NCBI GenBank assembly: GCA_964245755.1
Contig: CAXTNV010000002.1
Location: 6,193 to 70,192 of the forward strand
Length of the DNA: 64,000 nt
Direction: 5' to 3'
Source of the DNA: Lichenicoccus sp964245755
Lineage (GTDB): Bacteria; Pseudomonadota; Alphaproteobacteria; Acetobacterales; Acetobacteraceae
Shown one piece after another: positions 1 through 8,533 of this stretch (its first letter is position 1; each line of letters opens with the position of its first letter). The notes beneath the pieces were generated by a model. It was not told the origin of the DNA. It was given only the letters and a program-made list of their open reading frames with translations, and ran no database searches. The position numbers were made by a program, and so were the translations under genes.

Positions 1-2160
1 GAGGCGGCGGCGCTGAAGTCGCTGCGCGGCAAGGTCGCGATCGCCAACGCCAAGCTCGCCTACCAGCACTACCTGGAGATCTCGGCGAGCGAGCGCTGGC
101 AGGTGCTGCGGCGGGCCGGCGCCAACCCGCAGCGGCTGCTGTGGGCCAGCACCGGGACCAAGGACAAGGCGTACAGCGACGTCCTCTACGTCGAGGAGCT
201 GGTGGGAGCCGACACCGTCAACACCATGCCGCCGGCGACGATGGACGCCTTCCGCGACCACGGCACGCCGCGCGACGCGCTGCTCGAGGATGTCGACGGC
301 GCCAAGCACGTGCTGTCGGAAGCCGACCGGCTGGGGCTGGACCTGCCCGGCGTCACCGCCAAGCTGGTGGTGGAGGGGGTGCAGTCGTTCTCGGACGCGT
401 TCGACCAGCTGCTCGGCGCGGTTGCGGCCAAGCAGGCGACGCTGGCCGGCGACCGGCTGACGCGTACCGAGATCAGCCTGCCGCACGAGCTCGACGAGGC
501 GTTCAAGGCCAGCCTCGAGAGCTGGCGCAAGGACGGCACCGTGCGCCGGATCTGGGAGCGCGAGGCCGCGGTCTGGACCGGCGGGGACGAGGGCAAGTGG
601 CTGGCCTGGCTAGACATCATCGACGAGCGCCTGGCCGGCCTCGAAGAGCTCAGCAGCTTCCAGCAGGCAGTGCACGAGGGCGGGTTCTCGCACGTGCTGC
701 TGCTCGGCATGGGCGGCTCCAGCCTCGGTCCTGAGGTGCTGTCGGAGACCTTCGGCAAGCGCGGCGGCTATCCGGAGCTGCTGGTGCTCGACAGCACCGA
801 TCCGCAGCAGGTAGTGGCGTTCGAGCACAAGGTCGATCTGGCCAAGACGCTGGTGATCGTCTCGTCCAAGTCCGGCGGCACGCTCGAGCCCAACATCCTC
901 AAGGCGTACTTCTTCGACAAGATGCAGAAGGCGGTCGGCGTCGATAAGGCCGGCGCGCACTTCGTCGCCGTCACCGATCCCGGATCGCACATGGAGGAGG
1001 TGGCGAAGTCAGACGGTTTCTGGAAGATCTTCTACGGCGACAAGGGCATCGGCGGCCGCTACTCGGTGCTCTCGAACTTCGGGCTGGTGCCGGCAGCCGC
1101 CGCCGGCATCGACCTGCGCGAGTTCCTGGAGGGCGGCCAGCGCATGGCCTATGCCTGCGGCGCCGGCACGCCGCCGCTGCAGAACCCGGGCGTGCAGCTC
1201 GGCACGGCGCTCGGCATCTCCGCCAAGCACGGGCGCGACAAGGTGACGATCGTGGCGTCGCCGGCGATTGCGGACATGGGCGCATGGCTCGAGCAGCTGA
1301 TGGCGGAGTCCACCGGCAAGGACGGGCACGGGCTGATCCCGGTGGATGGCGAGACCCTGGCCTCGCCCGAGCATTACGGCTCGGACCGGGTGTTCGCCTA
1401 CCTGCGGCTGACCGACGCGCCGGATGCCGCCCAGGATGCGGCGGTCGCGGCGCTGAAGCAGGCCGGGCAGCCGGTGGTGACGATCTCGCTGTCGTCGCCG
1501 TTGCAGATCGCCCAGGAGTTCTTCCGCTGGGAGTTCGCGACGGCGGTGGCCGGCGCCATCATCGGCATCGACGCATTCGACCAGCCGGACGTGGAAGCGA
1601 GCAAGATCGCCACCCGCAAGCTGACCGACGCCTACAACCAGAGCGGCACCCTGCCACCGGAGCAGGCGTTCGGCAGCGACGGCGATTTCAGCTTCTTCGC
1701 CGATCAGGACAATGCGGAAGCTCTCAAGGGCGGTTCGCTGGAGGGGGGGCGGGGGGGGCACTGGGCGCGCGCCAAGCCGGGCGACTACGTGGCGCTGCTG
1801 GCCTACATCCAGCGTGACCCGGAGACGCGGGACTGGCTGCAGACTGCGCGGCTGGCGATACGCGACGCCACGCATTTGGCGACCTGCGCGGAGTTCGGTC
1901 CGCGCTTCCTGCACTCCACCGGGCAGGCGTACAAGGGGGGACCCAACAGCGGGGTGTTCCTGCAGATCACCGCCGACGATGCGGCCGACGTCGCAGTGCC
2001 TGGCGAGAAGTTCACCTTCGGCGTGGTCAAGGCGGCGCAGGCGCGCGGCGACTTCGACGTGCTGGCCGAGCGTGGCCGGCGGGCGCTTCGGGTGCACGTC
2101 AGGGGCGACCTCAAGGCCGGGCTGGAGCGGCTGGGCAGCGCCATCGCCGGCGCGGTATAG
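1..2160 (+). CDS. tal-pgi: Bifunctional transaldolase / glucose-6-phosphate isomerase, 5' end outside window
   Basis: The frame is open from base 1, so the gene begins upstream; 719 residues are visible of a fused family usually about 950 long. The first ~150 residues are the end of a transaldolase, with the Schiff-base lysine context AIANAKLAYQ (K18) and WASTGTK. Residues ~160-719 are a complete phosphoglucose isomerase, with GMGGSSLGPE (~237), SKSGGTLEPN (~292), GGRYSVLSNF (~351) and the C-terminal STGQAYKGGPNSG (~639). The cytosolic enzyme would interconvert C3/C4/C6/C7 sugar phosphates and glucose-6-P/fructose-6-P, joining the pentose-phosphate and hexose-phosphate pools. It heads an operon with gnd, zwf, pgl, rpiA and gntK. 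Such fusions are known from acetic acid bacteria and some other lineages. Oddity: residues around 580-587 are encoded by a G-run that probably reflects a sequence error. Confidence 0.96.
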   Translation, partial: EAAALKSLRGKVAIANAKLAYQHYLEISASERWQVLRRAGANPQRLLWASTGTKDKAYSDVLYVEELVGADTVNTMPPATMDAFRDHGTPRDALLEDVDGAKHVLSEADRLGLDLPGVTAKLVVEGVQSFSDAFDQLLGAVAAKQATLAGDRLTRTEISLPHELDEAFKASLESWRKDGTVRRIWEREAAVWTGGDEGKWLAWLDIIDERLAGLEELSSFQQAVHEGGFSHVLLLGMGGSSLGPEVLSETFGKRGGYPELLVLDSTDPQQVVAFEHKVDLAKTLVIVSSKSGGTLEPNILKAYFFDKMQKAVGVDKAGAHFVAVTDPGSHMEEVAKSDGFWKIFYGDKGIGGRYSVLSNFGLVPAAAAGIDLREFLEGGQRMAYACGAGTPPLQNPGVQLGTALGISAKHGRDKVTIVASPAIADMGAWLEQLMAESTGKDGHGLIPVDGETLASPEHYGSDRVFAYLRLTDAPDAAQDAAVAALKQAGQPVVTISLSSPLQIAQEFFRWEFATAVAGAIIGIDAFDQPDVEASKIATRKLTDAYNQSGTLPPEQAFGSDGDFSFFADQDNAEALKGGSLEGGRGGHWARAKPGDYVALLAYIQRDPETRDWLQTARLAIRDATHLATCAEFGPRFLHSTGQAYKGGPNSGVFLQITADDAADVAVPGEKFTFGVVKAAQARGDFDVLAERGRRALRVHVRGDLKAGLERLGSAIAGAV
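1742..1759. other. G-run in tal-pgi, suspected sequence error
   Basis: Seven G, one C, eight G, then C. It encodes a Gly/Arg-rich stretch (EGGRGGHW) where I would expect a helical Leu/Ala/His segment before the conserved RAKPGDYVALLAY. The frame is kept. The same pattern recurs in an unrelated glycosyltransferase gene at 28831-28880, which argues for artefact over biology. It could also be a real G-rich tract. Confidence 0.55.
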
Positions 2161-2229
2161 CGACCGCGCGAGCCGCGCCGGCCCCGTGAGGGCGCTGGCC
2201 GGTGGGTTTCGACAGGAGCCTTGGCCGCC

Positions 2230-2257
2230 GCCCCGGTCGCCCGCGGGGGACCGGGGC
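2230..2257 (+). other. Intercistronic hairpin between tal-pgi and gnd
   Basis: A perfect 9-bp inverted repeat (GCCCCGGTC / GACCGGGGC) with a 10-base loop that can pair further inside. It lies 70 bases after the tal-pgi stop and 45 bases before gnd. No T-run follows, so it is better read as an RNA-stability or partial-termination hairpin than a standard intrinsic terminator. Confidence 0.5.
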
Positions 2258-2302
2258 ACGGCGCGCCTGGGCGGTGACCTCGCCTGCTAATGGAGAGACA
2301 GA

Positions 2303-3331
2303 ATGCAGATCGGCGTAGTTGGGCTCGGCCGCATGGGCGGCAACATCTCGGTGCGGCTGTCGCGGCATGGGCACGAGGTCGTGCTCTACGACCACGACCC
2401 GGCGGTGATCTCGAAGGTGCAGGGACGGGCGGAGCACAGCATCGCGGCCGATGGCCTCGAGGACATGGTGGGCAAGCTCTCCGCGCCGAAGGTGGTTTGG
2501 GTGATGCTGCCGGCCGGTGCGATCACCGAACAGGCCGTGGAGACGCTGAGCCGTGTGATGTCGGAGGGAGACATCATCATCGACGGCGGCAACAGCTTCT
2601 ACAAGGACGACATACGCCGGGCCAGGACGCTGCGCGAGAAGGGCATCCACTACGTCGACGTCGGCACCTCGGGAGGTGTCTGGGGCCTGGAGCGTGGCTA
2701 CTGCATGATGATCGGCGGCGCCAAGGTGGCGTTCGAGCAGATCGACCCGATCCTGTCGGCGCTGGCGCCGGGACCCGGCGACGTCGAGCGCACGCCCGGG
2801 CGCGACGCCTCGCTCGATCCGCGCGCCGAGCAGGGCTACCTGCATTGCGGGCCGGCCGGTTCCGGGCATTTCGTCAAGATGGTGCATAACGGCATCGAGT
2901 ACGGCCTGATGGAGGCGCTCGCCGAGGGTTTCGACGTGATGCGCAACAAGAGCTCGCACGACCTGCACGAGGACGAGCGCTTCGACCTGAACATGGCCGA
3001 CATCGCCGAGGTCTGGCGCCGCGGCAGCGTGGTGTCGTCGTGGCTGCTCGACCTGTGCGCCTCCGCCCTGGCCAAGAACGTGAGCCTGTCGGACTACACC
3101 GGACAGGTCGCGGATTCCGGCGAGGGGCGCTGGACCATCGAGGCGGCGATCGAGGAGGCGGTGCCGGTGCCGGTGCTGACGGCGGCGCTGTTCACGCGCT
3201 TCCGCAGCCGCACCGACAATAATTACGGCGAGAAGCTGCTGTCGGCGATGCGCTTCCAGTTCGGCGGCCACATCGAGCAGCACCTGACGGAGAAGAAGCA
3301 CGGCGGCGAAGTTTCGGAGGTCAAGGGCTGA
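2303..3331 (+). CDS. gnd: 6-phosphogluconate dehydrogenase (decarboxylating), short type
   Basis: 342 residues, the length of the short, often NAD-preferring class; classical enzymes run to about 470. It oxidises and decarboxylates 6-phosphogluconate to ribulose-5-phosphate in the cytosol. The N-terminal Rossmann motif is GLGRMG (residues 7-12). The family signature DGGNSFYKDDIRR follows at ~94, GTSGGVWGLERGY at ~118 and the catalytic lysine context FVKMVHNGIEYG at ~190. The ATG at 2303 has a GGAGAG ribosome-binding site nine bases upstream. The gene ends three bases before zwf and belongs to the pentose-phosphate operon. Confidence 0.96.
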   Translation: MQIGVVGLGRMGGNISVRLSRHGHEVVLYDHDPAVISKVQGRAEHSIAADGLEDMVGKLSAPKVVWVMLPAGAITEQAVETLSRVMSEGDIIIDGGNSFYKDDIRRARTLREKGIHYVDVGTSGGVWGLERGYCMMIGGAKVAFEQIDPILSALAPGPGDVERTPGRDASLDPRAEQGYLHCGPAGSGHFVKMVHNGIEYGLMEALAEGFDVMRNKSSHDLHEDERFDLNMADIAEVWRRGSVVSSWLLDLCASALAKNVSLSDYTGQVADSGEGRWTIEAAIEEAVPVPVLTAALFTRFRSRTDNNYGEKLLSAMRFQFGGHIEQHLTEKKHGGEVSEVKG

Positions 3332-3334
3332 GGC

Positions 3335-4870
3335 ATGGATGCGCGCACCGACGCCATCGGAGAGCTGAACCACGACGACGACGATGCCGGGCGGCCGATG
3401 CGCAGCCCGCCCTGCCGGATGGTCATCTTCGGCGGCGGCGGCGACCTGACGCGCCGGCTGCTGATGCCGGCGATCTACAACCTGGCGTGCGGCGGCCTGC
3501 TCGACGAGAGCTTCTCGATCGTCGCCGTCGACTGGGCGGAGCTGACCACGGAGGCGCTGCGGGCGCAGCTCGACCGCACCATGCGCGAGTTCGTGGCACT
3601 GCGCAAAAGCAACGCCGCTACCCTGCAGGAGGAGGCCTGGACCTGGCTGAACCAGCGCGTCTCGTACCTGCGCGGCAGCTTCGACGACCCGCACACCTAC
3701 CAGCAGCTCGCGGCCAGCTGCGGCCCCGGCAACTGCGTGTTCTACCTGGCGGTGGCGGCGCGCTTCTTCGGCACCATCGTCTCGCAGCTCGATGACGCGG
3801 CGCTGACGCTCGAGACCGGGCAGAACTTCCGGCGCGTGGTGGTGGAGAAGCCGTTCGGATCCGACCTCGCCTCGGCGCGTGCCCTGAACGTCAAGCTGGC
3901 GGCCTCGCTGGCGGAGAGCCAGATCTACCGGATCGATCATTATCTCGGCAAGGAGACGGTGCAGAACATCCTGGCGCTGCGCTTCTCCAACGGCTTCTTC
4001 GAGCCGCTGTGGAACCGCCAGAACATCGATCACGTGCAGATCACCGCCGCCGAGACCGTGGGGGTTGAGAAGCGCGGTCGCTTCTACGAGGGCACCGGTG
4101 CGCTGCGCGACATGGTGCCCAACCACATCATGCAGCTGCTGGCGATGGTGGCGATGGAGGCGCCGACCTCGTTCGACGCCGACGCGGTGCGCGACGAGAA
4201 GTCCAAGGTGCTGGCGGCGATCCATCAGCTGGACGGCCGCGATGCGGTGCGCGGGCAGTACACCGCCGGCATGATCGCCGGACGGCCTTATCCCGGCTAC
4301 CGCGAGGAGCCGGATATCGCGCCGGACTCCGGCACCGAGACCTTCACCGCCTTGAAGCTCAACATAGACAACTGGCGCTGGGCCGGGGTGCCGTTCTACC
4401 TGCGCACCGGCAAGCGGCTGACCCAGCGCAAGACCGAGATCGCGGTGCATTTCAAGCAGGCTCCGTACGCGCTGTTCCGCGACACCCCGGTGGACAAGCT
4501 GACGCCGAACATCATGGTGCTGCAGATCCAGCCGAGCGAAGGCGTGACGATGCAGTTCTCCGCCAAGATGCCGGGACCGGTGGTCAAGCTGGGCGGCGTG
4601 CGGATGAAGTTCGACTATGCCGACTGGTTCCAGGAAGGGCCCAGCACCGGCTACGAGACGCTGATCTACGACTGCCTGATCGGCGACGCGACGCTGTTCC
4701 AGCGTGCCGACAACATCGAGGCCGGCTGGCGGGTGGTGCAGCCGGCGCTGGATGCCTGGGGTGCCGGCCTGGGCGAACTGTGCTTCTACGCCGCCGGCAA
4801 GCCCGGACCCGAGGAGGCCGACGCGCTTCTGACCCGCGACGGACGGCACTGGCTGAGGCTGACCGCATGA
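3335..4870 (+). CDS. zwf: Glucose-6-phosphate 1-dehydrogenase
   Basis: 511 residues, normal for the family. It oxidises glucose-6-phosphate to 6-phosphogluconolactone with NAD(P) and is the entry step of the oxidative pentose-phosphate pathway. The dinucleotide-binding motif IFGGGGDLTRR lies near residue 30 and the active-site signature RIDHYLGKETVQNI near 199; C-terminal substrate-binding motifs such as YLRTGKRL are intact. The N-terminus carries an acidic leader (NHDDDD). The start lies three bases after the gnd stop with GGAGG about 14 bases upstream. The stop overlaps the next start as ATGA, indicating translational coupling. Confidence 0.97.
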   Translation: MDARTDAIGELNHDDDDAGRPMRSPPCRMVIFGGGGDLTRRLLMPAIYNLACGGLLDESFSIVAVDWAELTTEALRAQLDRTMREFVALRKSNAATLQEEAWTWLNQRVSYLRGSFDDPHTYQQLAASCGPGNCVFYLAVAARFFGTIVSQLDDAALTLETGQNFRRVVVEKPFGSDLASARALNVKLAASLAESQIYRIDHYLGKETVQNILALRFSNGFFEPLWNRQNIDHVQITAAETVGVEKRGRFYEGTGALRDMVPNHIMQLLAMVAMEAPTSFDADAVRDEKSKVLAAIHQLDGRDAVRGQYTAGMIAGRPYPGYREEPDIAPDSGTETFTALKLNIDNWRWAGVPFYLRTGKRLTQRKTEIAVHFKQAPYALFRDTPVDKLTPNIMVLQIQPSEGVTMQFSAKMPGPVVKLGGVRMKFDYADWFQEGPSTGYETLIYDCLIGDATLFQRADNIEAGWRVVQPALDAWGAGLGELCFYAAGKPGPEEADALLTRDGRHWLRLTA

Positions 4871-5763
4871 CCGGGCTGCAGACGCCGACCCTGAACTCGG
4901 CGCGCAGCGACGCCAGCGCGCGGATCCGCCTGCTGGTCTCCGACATCGACGGCACGCTGGTGACCAGCACCAAGCAGTTGACGCCGCGCGCGCTCGCGGC
5001 GGTGCACCGGCTGCGCGAGGCCTCCATCCAGCTCGCCCTGGTCAGCAGCCGCCCGGCGCGCGGCATGGACATGTTCATCGCACCGCTCGGCCTGGACACG
5101 CCGCGCGCGGGGCTGAACGGCGGCGAGATCCTGGCGCCGGACGGCACGGTGCTGGCGCAGCTGGCACTCGATGCCGACGTGGCGCGCCGGGTGGTGGAGG
5201 CGCTCGGCGAGCACGGGGTGGAGCCCTGGGTATTCGCCGGCGGCGACTGGCTGGTGCTGGAGGGGCCTGGGCGCCAGGCAGGCGGCGCCTACGTCGAGAA
5301 GGAGCGGCGCGCGGTCGGCATCGAGCCGATCGCGGTGCCGAGCTTCGAGGGCCACTACCACCGGATCGGCAAGATCATGGGATCGACCGCCGACTACCAC
5401 CTGCTGGAGCGGGTGGAGATCAACCTGCAGACCATGCTGGGCGACCGGGTGAACGCGCATCGCTCGCAGGCCTACTATCTCGACGTGACCCACCCGCAGG
5501 CCAACAAGGGCCACGCCGCGCTGCGTCTGGCGGAACTGCTCGGCGTGCCGGCCGACGAGATGGCCTGCATCGGCGACATGGGCAACGACATCGCCATGCT
5601 CGACGTCGCCGGCCTGGCGATCGCGATGGGCAACGGGACCGCGGAAGTGCGCGAGGCGGCGCACTACGTGACCGACACCAACGAGCAGGAGGGATGGGCA
5701 CTGGCGGTCGAGCAGCTGCTGCTGCCGCGCAGCCAGGAGGCCGAAGCGGGAGCGAGACGATGA
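4867..5763 (+). CDS. Cof-type HAD-IIB sugar-phosphate phosphatase, copy 1
   Basis: 298 residues from the ATG that overlaps the zwf stop. Four HAD motifs are visible: DIDGTLV (~25, nucleophile Asp), SSRP (~63), the HPQANKG lysine (~215) and GDMGNDIAML (~240). The C2B cap lies between motifs II and III, as in the Cof/YidA group that dephosphorylates sugar phosphates and related metabolites. The actual substrate is not readable from sequence. Its place between zwf and pgl suggests a role in removing or balancing phosphorylated hexose/pentose intermediates. It overlaps copy 2 by four bases and resembles it along its length, so the two look like a tandem duplication. Confidence 0.85.
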   Translation: MTGLQTPTLNSARSDASARIRLLVSDIDGTLVTSTKQLTPRALAAVHRLREASIQLALVSSRPARGMDMFIAPLGLDTPRAGLNGGEILAPDGTVLAQLALDADVARRVVEALGEHGVEPWVFAGGDWLVLEGPGRQAGGAYVEKERRAVGIEPIAVPSFEGHYHRIGKIMGSTADYHLLERVEINLQTMLGDRVNAHRSQAYYLDVTHPQANKGHAALRLAELLGVPADEMACIGDMGNDIAMLDVAGLAIAMGNGTAEVREAAHYVTDTNEQEGWALAVEQLLLPRSQEAEAGARR

Positions 5764-6584
5764 GTGCAGAGCCGATCAAGCTGGTGCTGGCGGATGTCGA
5801 CGGCACGTTGGTCACCAAGGAGAAGCTCCTGACCGAGCGCGCGGTCCGGGCGGTGCAGGCGCTGCGGCAGCGCGGCATACGCTTCGCCGTCACCAGCGGG
5901 CGGCCGCCCAAGGGCATGCAGATGCTGATCGCGCCGCTCGCGATCAGCGAGCCGATCGCGGGCTTCAACGGTGGCATGTTCGTGCAGCCCGACCTCTCGA
6001 TCATCGAGGCCAAGACGCTGCCGCGCGAGGTCGCGGAGCGGACCGTGTCGCTGCTGCGCGAGCACGGCGTGGACGTCTGGGTATATTGCGGCGAGGACTG
6101 GCTGGTGCCGGATGCCAAGGGTCCGCACGTGGCCCGCGAGGAGTGGACGGTGAAGTTCCCGCCTAAGGTCGCGGCGGATTTCGGTGCCGCACTGGATGCC
6201 GCGGTCAAGATCGTCGGCGTCAGCGACGATCTCGAGCTGATGGTGCGCTGCGAGAAGGAAGTGCAGGCGGCACTCGGCGACAGCGCCTCGGCGGCACGCT
6301 CGCAGCCGTACTACATCGACGTGACCCACCCGCACGCGAACAAGGGCGACGTGGTGCAGCGGCTCTCGCAGATGCTGGGCATCGCCGAGGGCGCGATCGC
6401 GACGTTCGGCGATCAGCCCAACGACGTGCTCATGTTCCGGCGCGGCGGCGTCTCGATCGCGATGGGGCAGGCCAGCGACGAGGTCAAGGCGGCGGCGACC
6501 CACGTCAGCGCCTCCTCCGAGGAAGAGGGCTTCGCCGAGGGGATCGAGCGCTTCGTGCTGGGTGTCGAGGGAGCGGCGCCGTGA
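5760..6584 (+). CDS. Cof-type HAD-IIB sugar-phosphate phosphatase, copy 2
   Basis: 274 residues from an ATG overlapping the previous stop. HAD motifs: ADVDGTLVT (~11), TSGRPPKGMQM (~46), HPHANKGD (~188) and FGDQPNDVLMF (~217). It is clearly related to the preceding gene: both have a GTLVT-x-EK/TK-LT start, an RPx(R/K)GM segment and an equivalent GFNGG/GLNGGE turn. Motif IV differs (GDQPND against GDMGND), so the copies may not share a substrate. It sits inside the pentose-phosphate operon and overlaps pgl by four bases. No substrate can be assigned with confidence. Confidence 0.84.
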   Translation: MSAEPIKLVLADVDGTLVTKEKLLTERAVRAVQALRQRGIRFAVTSGRPPKGMQMLIAPLAISEPIAGFNGGMFVQPDLSIIEAKTLPREVAERTVSLLREHGVDVWVYCGEDWLVPDAKGPHVAREEWTVKFPPKVAADFGAALDAAVKIVGVSDDLELMVRCEKEVQAALGDSASAARSQPYYIDVTHPHANKGDVVQRLSQMLGIAEGAIATFGDQPNDVLMFRRGGVSIAMGQASDEVKAAATHVSASSEEEGFAEGIERFVLGVEGAAP

Positions 6585-7312
6585 CCGGCGTCGGTGATGC
6601 CACCGCCTGGGTGCTGCCGAACCCCGAGGCACTGGCGCAGCGGGTGGCGTCCTGGCTGACCGAGCGGGCGCTGGCGCATCAGGGGGTGTTCAGCGTCGCG
6701 CTGTCCGGCGGTTCCACGCCGAAGCGGCTCTACGAGATCCTGGCGACGTCCGCCTTCAGGGAGCGCTTTCCCTGGTCGCGCACCGCGCTGTTCTTCGGCG
6801 ACGAGCGCTTCGTGGCCCCCGACGACGAGGCCAGCAACTACAACCTGGTCAACCGGGCGCTGCTGTCGCAGGTCGAGGTGCCGCCCGAGCGGGTGCACCG
6901 GATGCCGGCCGAGGGAGATCCGGCCGAGGCGGCGCGGGCCTACGAGCGCGACCTGCGCGCCGGCTACGGCAGCGACCGTCTCACCCCGGGACGCCCGCTG
7001 TTCGACGTGGTGCTGCTGGGCCTCGGCGAGAACGGACACACCGCCTCGCTGTTCCCCGACACCCCGGTGCTGCAGGAGCGCACCGCCTGGGTCGGCAGCT
7101 GCACGCCGCACGATGCGCCGCACCAGCGGCTGACCCTGACCTATCCGGCGATCGCCAGCAGCGGCACCGTGCTGTTCCTGGTGGCCGGCGCTTCCAAGCG
7201 GGAGGTGCTGGCGAAGGTGCGCGCCGGCGATCCGGCGCTGCCGGCTTCGCAGGTCAGCAGCGAGGGCGAGCTGATCTGGGGCCTGGACGAAGCGGCGGCC
7301 GGGGGTGGATGA
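6581..7312 (+). CDS. pgl: 6-phosphogluconolactonase
   Basis: 243 residues starting on GTG, which overlaps the previous TGA. It hydrolyses 6-phosphogluconolactone made by Zwf to 6-phosphogluconate. Family motifs: VALSGGSTPKRLYE (~38), FFGDERFVAPDDEASNYN (~67) and LLGLGENGHTASLFP (~145). This is the SugarP_isomerase/NagB-like DevB type, not the beta-propeller YbhE type. Overlap with neighbours on both sides makes co-translation with zwf and rpiA likely. Confidence 0.96.
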   Translation: MTGVGDATAWVLPNPEALAQRVASWLTERALAHQGVFSVALSGGSTPKRLYEILATSAFRERFPWSRTALFFGDERFVAPDDEASNYNLVNRALLSQVEVPPERVHRMPAEGDPAEAARAYERDLRAGYGSDRLTPGRPLFDVVLLGLGENGHTASLFPDTPVLQERTAWVGSCTPHDAPHQRLTLTYPAIASSGTVLFLVAGASKREVLAKVRAGDPALPASQVSSEGELIWGLDEAAAGGG

Positions 7313-7997
7313 TCCGGCCGAGGCCCTGAAGCGGCAGGTCGGCGAGCAGGCCGCCGCCCTGGTCGAGGACGGCATGGTGGTGGGCCTGGGTACCGGCTCG
7401 ACCGCCGCCTTCGTCATCGAGGCGCTCGGCCGGCGCTGGTCCGAAGGGTTGCGCTTCGTGGCCATCGCCACCTCCGAGCGCAGCGCCGCCCAGGCCTCGA
7501 CCCTCGGCATCGCGCTGTCCGGCTTCGCCGCGCACGGCGAGATCGACCTCACCATCGACGGTGCGGACGAGATCGAGCGCGGCTCGCTCAACCTGATCAA
7601 GGGGCTGGGCGGGGCGTTGCTGCGCGAGAAGATCGTGGCGGCGGCGAGCCGGCGGCTGGTGATCATCGCCGACGACCGCAAGATGGTCGACCATCTGGGC
7701 GAGCACACCGCGGTCCCGGTGGAGGTCACGCCGTTCGGCTGGGAGACTGCCGCGGCACGGCTGGGCCGGATCGGGGGGCGGGTGTCGCCGCGGCGCGACG
7801 TCGCCGGATCGCTGTTCGTGACAGACGGCGGCAACCTGATCCTGGACTGCAGTTTCGGCTTGATCGAGGATCCCGCCGCGCTGGAGCGGCGGATCGGCGA
7901 GATCGTCGGCGTGATCGAGAGCGGCCTGTTCATCGGGCGCGCGGCCCTGGCGCTGGTCGGAAGCGCGCACGGCATCATTCAGTACGAGGCAGCATGA
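7305..7997 (+). CDS. rpiA: Ribose-5-phosphate isomerase A
   Basis: 230 residues from a GTG inside the end of pgl (8-base overlap). It interconverts ribose-5-P and ribulose-5-P in the non-oxidative pentose-phosphate branch. Diagnostic segments: GLGTGSTAAFVIEALG (~26), TIDGADEIERG (~84, catalytic acidic residues) and IKGLGGALLREK (~98, phosphate and general-base region). Length is typical. The stop overlaps gntK as ATGA. Confidence 0.96.
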   Translation: MDDPAEALKRQVGEQAAALVEDGMVVGLGTGSTAAFVIEALGRRWSEGLRFVAIATSERSAAQASTLGIALSGFAAHGEIDLTIDGADEIERGSLNLIKGLGGALLREKIVAAASRRLVIIADDRKMVDHLGEHTAVPVEVTPFGWETAAARLGRIGGRVSPRRDVAGSLFVTDGGNLILDCSFGLIEDPAALERRIGEIVGVIESGLFIGRAALALVGSAHGIIQYEAA

Positions 7998-8527
7998 GCG
8001 ACATCCTGAAGCCGCGCGTGCTGGTGGTGATGGGCGTGTCCGGCTCCGGCAAGAGCAGCGTCGCCGAGATCCTGCGCGACAGGCTCGGCTGGGCGTTCCA
8101 GGAGGGCGACCAGCTGCACTCCAAGGAGAACGTGGCGAAGATGGCGGCGGGCATCCCGCTGACCGACGAGGATCGCGCCCCCTGGCTCGACAGCTGCGCG
8201 CGATGGATCCGCGCGCACACCGATGCCGGCACGGGCGGGCTGCTCACCTGCTCGGCGCTGAAGCACGCCTATCGCCGGCGCCTCGGGGAAGGCAATCCGG
8301 GCCTGTGGTTCCTCTACCTGAAGGTATCGGAACAGGTGCTGCAGGAGCGGCTGGCTCGGCGGCGTGGCCACTACATGCCGGCCTCGCTGCTGACCAGCCA
8401 GCTGAGCATCCTGGAGACCCCGACCGATGACGAGCCGGCGCTGATCGTGCCGGTGGAGCGCACGATCGAGGAGACGGTCGCGGATGCGATCGCCGGCCTC
8501 GAGCGCCTGGATGCGTCGGGGGCCTGA
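7994..8527 (+). CDS. gntK: Gluconokinase (GntK family)
   Basis: 177 residues, usual for the thermoresistant gluconokinase family. It phosphorylates gluconate to 6-phosphogluconate, feeding Gnd in the same operon; this fits an organism that makes gluconate by periplasmic glucose oxidation, which is common in acetic acid bacteria (inference). The Walker A motif is GVSGSGKSS (~16), followed by the family segment FQEGDQLHSKENVAKM and PLTDEDRAPWL, with CSALKHAYR (~91). The start overlaps the rpiA stop by four bases. Confidence 0.93.
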   Translation: MSDILKPRVLVVMGVSGSGKSSVAEILRDRLGWAFQEGDQLHSKENVAKMAAGIPLTDEDRAPWLDSCARWIRAHTDAGTGGLLTCSALKHAYRRRLGEGNPGLWFLYLKVSEQVLQERLARRRGHYMPASLLTSQLSILETPTDDEPALIVPVERTIEETVADAIAGLERLDASGA

Positions 8528-8533
8528 GCCTCG

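Noticed and set aside
2111..4849. A 912-codon open frame on the minus strand opposite gnd and zwf
   Set aside because: It is the antisense shadow of strongly conserved genes in GC-rich DNA, with Arg/His-rich sequence and no recognisable domain.
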